Below, in pieces: positions 6,193 through 8,073 of a stretch of 8,073 bases of DNA. Under the pieces are notes generated by a model that saw only the letters and a list, made by a program, of their open reading frames with translations, made no database searches and was not told where the DNA came from. Within the stretch, counting starts at the first letter, position 1. Every line of letters begins with the position of its first letter. The position numbers and the translations under genes are program-made. This DNA is from an uncultured Fibrobacter sp. (GTDB taxonomy: Bacteria > Fibrobacterota > Fibrobacteria > Fibrobacterales > Fibrobacteraceae). Location: NCBI RefSeq assembly GCF_937877005.1, contig NZ_CALEFV010000340.1:1-8073 (forward strand), written 5' to 3'.

Positions 6193-6223
6193 GGATTGCT
6201 TCGCACTGCGTGCTCGCAATGAC
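6193..6223. repeat. Palindromic repeat of the ATTGC...GCAAT type
   Basis: The minus strand reads GTCATTGCGAGCACGCAGTG followed by CGAAGCAATCC. Outer arms ATTGC (6195-6199) and GCAAT (6216-6220) and inner arms GCAC (6203-6206) and GTGC (6210-6213) close a 3-nt TGC loop, with a small purine-rich internal loop. Its form, CATTGCGAG...GAAGCAATCC, resembles dispersed intergenic palindromes seen in many unrelated bacterial genomes. It fills most of the 67-nt gap between the cyclo-ligase and rlmB-like genes and would form a hairpin in the operon mRNA. Confidence 0.65.
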
Positions 6224-6232
6224 GTTTTTGTC

Positions 6233-6808
6233 TTAGGGTTTTTCCCTACAAATGATAATCTGGTCCATCTTGATGTCGGTCAGCTTTTGCACGAGCGGCT
6301 CCACGCTAATCTGCTTGGGAGTCGCGATGCCTGCCTTGTGGGCGTTCGGGTGCTTTGCCAAAAAGCGGTCGTAGTAACCCTTGCCGTGCCCGCAGCGTTC
6401 GCCGGTCAGGTTGAACTTGGTGCCAGGAACCAGGAACACGGTGAAGTCGCCTTCGTAGGCCGGAATGTCGCCGCGGGGTTCCATGATGCCGAACTTGCCC
6501 TTGACCAAATCTTTCTTGAGGCTTTGCACGTGGCAGAACTCCATGGTTGTGGGGCCCGTGCAGCGGGGGAGCAGCAGACGGTCTTCGTCGGCGAGCTGCT
6601 TGATAATCGGCATAATGTTCGGTTCGCCCGTGAGCGGGTAGAACGCCGCCACCTTGCGCGATTCCCTGTAACCCTTGATGGCGTGGACTTCTTCCCACGG
6701 GTTTCCGATGAGTTCTTCGCCGTCGCGCTTTTTGCGCAACATCTCGAAAAGCGGCCTGGAGCCAAAAATCACGAGAAGCAGTATGGAGACGATGAGTATG
6801 GATTCCAT
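6233..6808 (-). CDS. 5-formyltetrahydrofolate cyclo-ligase family protein
   Basis: 191 aa. The family uses ATP to convert 5-formyl-THF to 5,10-methenyl-THF in folate recycling. Recognisable are VAAFYPLTGEPNI (53-65; E62 at the usual folate-contact position), LP at 80-81, MEF at 89-91, FGIMEP at 106-111, and the signature VPGTKFNLTGERCGHGKGYYDRFL (127-150) with the glycine-rich loop and YYDR, then AGIATPKQ (159-166). The N-terminus is odd: instead of the usual basic ATP-contacting first helix it begins with a hydrophobic run (I4-F15, then GSRPL), and only then LRKKRD. An internal ATG at 6742 (M23) would remove this run and leave MLRKKRDGEEL, a more normal start, but neither start has a clear ribosome binding site. 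No other start codon exists in frame before 6808. It lies 57 nt after rnd and probably shares its operon. The enzyme family is clear; activity and start are less so. Confidence 0.87.
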   Translation of the reverse strand: MESILIVSILLLVIFGSRPLFEMLRKKRDGEELIGNPWEEVHAIKGYRESRKVAAFYPLTGEPNIMPIIKQLADEDRLLLPRCTGPTTMEFCHVQSLKKDLVKGKFGIMEPRGDIPAYEGDFTVFLVPGTKFNLTGERCGHGKGYYDRFLAKHPNAHKAGIATPKQISVEPLVQKLTDIKMDQIIICREKP

Positions 6809-6823
6809 AAGTATGATGCCTGC

Positions 6824-6833
6824 GGGGGGGGGG
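6824..6833. repeat. Run of ten G (C10 on the coding strand)
   Basis: This homopolymer lies in the 57-nt gap between rnd and the cyclo-ligase gene, 15 nt before the latter's ATG on the minus strand. Tracts of this length are prone to slippage and to sequencing error. It is outside both reading frames, so a length change would alter the leader, not a protein. Confidence 0.8.
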
Positions 6834-6865
6834 AGGAGCGGGCGGTTGAGGTGAGTAGAAAAAAA

Positions 6866-8023
6866 TTAGTCGGGGTCGCCTACGCGCTTTGCGTTGGGGA
6901 GATTCTGTTGCAAAATTTCGGTCCATAGGACGCGTTGCCAGTTCATGAGGTGAGCCTCTTCGTAGCGGGCCTCCCAGGGCATGTCACCCGGAGCGGCAAG
7001 CCAAATGAGCTGTGCCTTGTTGGCCAAGAGCGACGGGTCGAGCTCCAGTTCCTCGGCCTTAAGGTCGCGCCAGGTCTTGAGCACCGATAACAGGTCGGAA
7101 TTTGGAACCACCGGCGGGGGCGGGGCCTTGGGGAGTCTTTCGGGCCAGTCCGATTGCGGAACGGCTACGGCCGTCTGCAGCATGTTCACGAACGAATCCA
7201 GGCGCTCGTCGCGGAAATTGCGGGGGAGCTTCGGCAACTTTTCCAAGTCCACGGTCGGGAAATTCGCCTCGCTGCGGCGTGCGATTGCAAGCATGAGTTC
7301 CACCGGCATCACCTTGTAGGGCGGGCGGTCCAGTTCCTGGGCCTGATTTTCGCGCCATTCCCAGAGGAACTTGAGCACGTTCAGGGCGCACGGCGAAAGC
7401 GGAGCAGAACCCGTGACGCGCCAGGGGTCCTTTCTCGGCGGGGCAGGGTGCTTGGCATGTTCGATCAGGGCTTCGCACTGTTCGGTAAGCCAGCTCATGC
7501 GGCCAGCTTCCTGCAACTTTTCTACGAGAATCGCGCAGAGTTCGTGCAGGTAGAACGTGTCGTGGATGGCGTATTCGCACATTTCGAGCGGCAGCGGTCG
7601 CGTGGTCCAGTCGGCACGCTGGTTTTCTTTCTTGAGTTCGTCGCCGAAGTATTCGCGCACCAAGTCCGCAAGGCCCAGGTGATCTTCGCCCAGGATCTTT
7701 GCCGCGAGCATGGTGTCGAAAATCTGCTTCGGCGAGAATCCGTAAGTCTGCCACAGCAGTCGCAAGTCGTAGTCGGCGCCGTGGAAAATGAGCGTCTGCA
7801 TGGCGCGGGCCTTGAACAAAGGGGCAAGGTCAAGCCCACACAGCGGGTCCACAATGTAGTGGTGTTCGCCGATAGTAATCTGGATCAGGCAAAGACGGGT
7901 GGTATAATGGTACATGGAATCCGCCTCGGTATCGACGGCGGCCATTTCGTACAGCTCCAAATCCGCGAGCAAATTCGCGAGCGATTCTTCGCTATCTACC
8001 AGTATGTATTTCTCGTCTTGCAT
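6866..8023 (-). CDS. rnd: Ribonuclease D
   Basis: 385 aa, the normal length for RNase D, a 3'-5' exoribonuclease that trims tRNA precursors and other structured RNAs. The DEDDy exonuclease domain fills about 1-190: motif I DTEAD (31-35; D31, E33), motif II HGADYDLRLL (81-90; D86), and motif III YAIHD (Y151, D155), so all catalytic residues are present. A first HRDC domain spans about 210-285 (LSPCALNVLKFLWEWRENQAQELDRP onward) and a second HRDC-like region follows a Pro-rich linker (300-306) at about 309-375, as in the E. coli enzyme. The ATG at 8023 gives the family's usual N-terminus; there is no Shine-Dalgarno, but a TACATTTC box ends 9 nt upstream. It is the first gene of the probable operon with the cyclo-ligase and the RlmB-like methyltransferase, an RNA-maturation grouping. 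Confidence 0.95.
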   Translation of the reverse strand: MQDEKYILVDSEESLANLLADLELYEMAAVDTEADSMYHYTTRLCLIQITIGEHHYIVDPLCGLDLAPLFKARAMQTLIFHGADYDLRLLWQTYGFSPKQIFDTMLAAKILGEDHLGLADLVREYFGDELKKENQRADWTTRPLPLEMCEYAIHDTFYLHELCAILVEKLQEAGRMSWLTEQCEALIEHAKHPAPPRKDPWRVTGSAPLSPCALNVLKFLWEWRENQAQELDRPPYKVMPVELMLAIARRSEANFPTVDLEKLPKLPRNFRDERLDSFVNMLQTAVAVPQSDWPERLPKAPPPPVVPNSDLLSVLKTWRDLKAEELELDPSLLANKAQLIWLAAPGDMPWEARYEEAHLMNWQRVLWTEILQQNLPNAKRVGDPD

Positions 8024-8032
8024 CGGTAGGGT

Positions 8033-8040
8033 GAAATGTA
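8033..8040 (-). promoter_or_regulatory. TACATTTC promoter-like box of rnd
   Basis: On the minus strand TACATTTC lies 9 nt before the rnd ATG. It differs from the TAnnTTTG -7 consensus only at the last base and occupies the same place as TAAATTTG before pheS. No matching -33 element is visible. A transcript from here would have almost no leader. Confidence 0.35.
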
Positions 8041-8073
8041 ATAAAATTTTTGAGTAAAGGGGGAGGGCTCCCC
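8033..8073 (-). repeat. Hairpin plus A/T-block module, copy 2 (rnd), cut by window end
   Basis: On the minus strand the module starts at the window edge with GGGGAGCCCTCCCCCTTT (GGGGA 8073-8069 pairing with TCCCC 8064-8060, loop GCCC), then ACTCAAAAATTTT, then the TACATTTC box. It mirrors the module before pheS in sequence, order and distance to the ATG. Its 5' end lies outside the window, so full extent is unknown; it may also terminate an upstream gene. Confidence 0.6.

Noticed and set aside
5245..6222. Plus-strand open frame opposite the rlmB-like gene
   Set aside because: It shadows a gene with complete SPOUT motifs and has no recognisable domain or ribosome binding site.
6166..6232. 6S RNA, which is found next to the cyclo-ligase gene in some proteobacteria
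   Set aside because: The gap is 67 nt and mostly a palindrome; 6S RNA is about 180 nt with a different fold.
6306..6926. Frameshift across the C10 tract extending the cyclo-ligase N-terminus
   Set aside because: The alternative upstream frame overlaps rnd, is Pro/Arg-rich and adds no family motif, so an indel does not improve the gene.
6191..6928. Plus-strand open frame across the cyclo-ligase gene and both gaps
   Set aside because: It runs through the palindrome and the G10 tract and mirrors conserved cyclo-ligase motifs.
7154..8029. Long plus-strand open frame opposite rnd
   Set aside because: Composition is that of a reverse-frame shadow, and all catalytic motifs of RNase D are on the minus strand.

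Overview
The window looks like ordinary chromosome of a Fibrobacter-type bacterium (FCB group). This is inferred from protein character, from TAnnTTTG-like boxes lying directly before start codons that lack Shine-Dalgarno sequences, and from strong C-ending codon preference in the housekeeping genes. No database search was possible, so the taxon is a judgement. No rRNA, tRNA, CRISPR array, transposase or phage gene is visible.

Left part (20-2039, minus strand): a tight three-gene cluster. In transcription order it encodes a two-TM membrane protein with a large helical periplasmic region, a second two-TM protein with a smaller periplasmic loop, and an exported alpha/beta-hydrolase-like protein with a visible Ser-Asp-His triad. 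Gaps are 6 and 1 nt. I recognise no family for the first two. Across a gap of only 35 nt, a MORN/YwqK-repeat lipoprotein gene (2075-3427, plus) is transcribed divergently. It overlaps by 4 nt a Nim-like flavin split-barrel gene (3424-3981). Four of these five products appear to be envelope proteins, which makes this block the best candidate for an undescribed system.

Middle (3982-5139): an 89-nt spacer holds two hairpins and a promoter-like box, followed by pheS (phenylalanyl-tRNA synthetase alpha chain). No pheT follows it here. A bidirectional terminator lies between pheS and the convergent genes to its right.

Right part (5179-8073, minus strand): rnd (RNase D), then a 5-formyltetrahydrofolate cyclo-ligase homologue with an unusual hydrophobic N-terminus, then an RlmB-like rRNA 2'-O-methyltransferase with a charged, repetitive N-terminal extension. 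These probably form one operon of RNA-processing and folate housekeeping functions. A palindromic repeat lies between the last two genes, and a run of ten G lies between the first two.

The most distinctive non-coding signal is a module made of a G/C-rich hairpin, an A/T block and a TAnnTTT box. It occurs twice, upstream of pheS and, in the opposite orientation, upstream of rnd, at nearly the same distance from the start codon. It may be a shared promoter/terminator cassette or a dispersed intergenic repeat.
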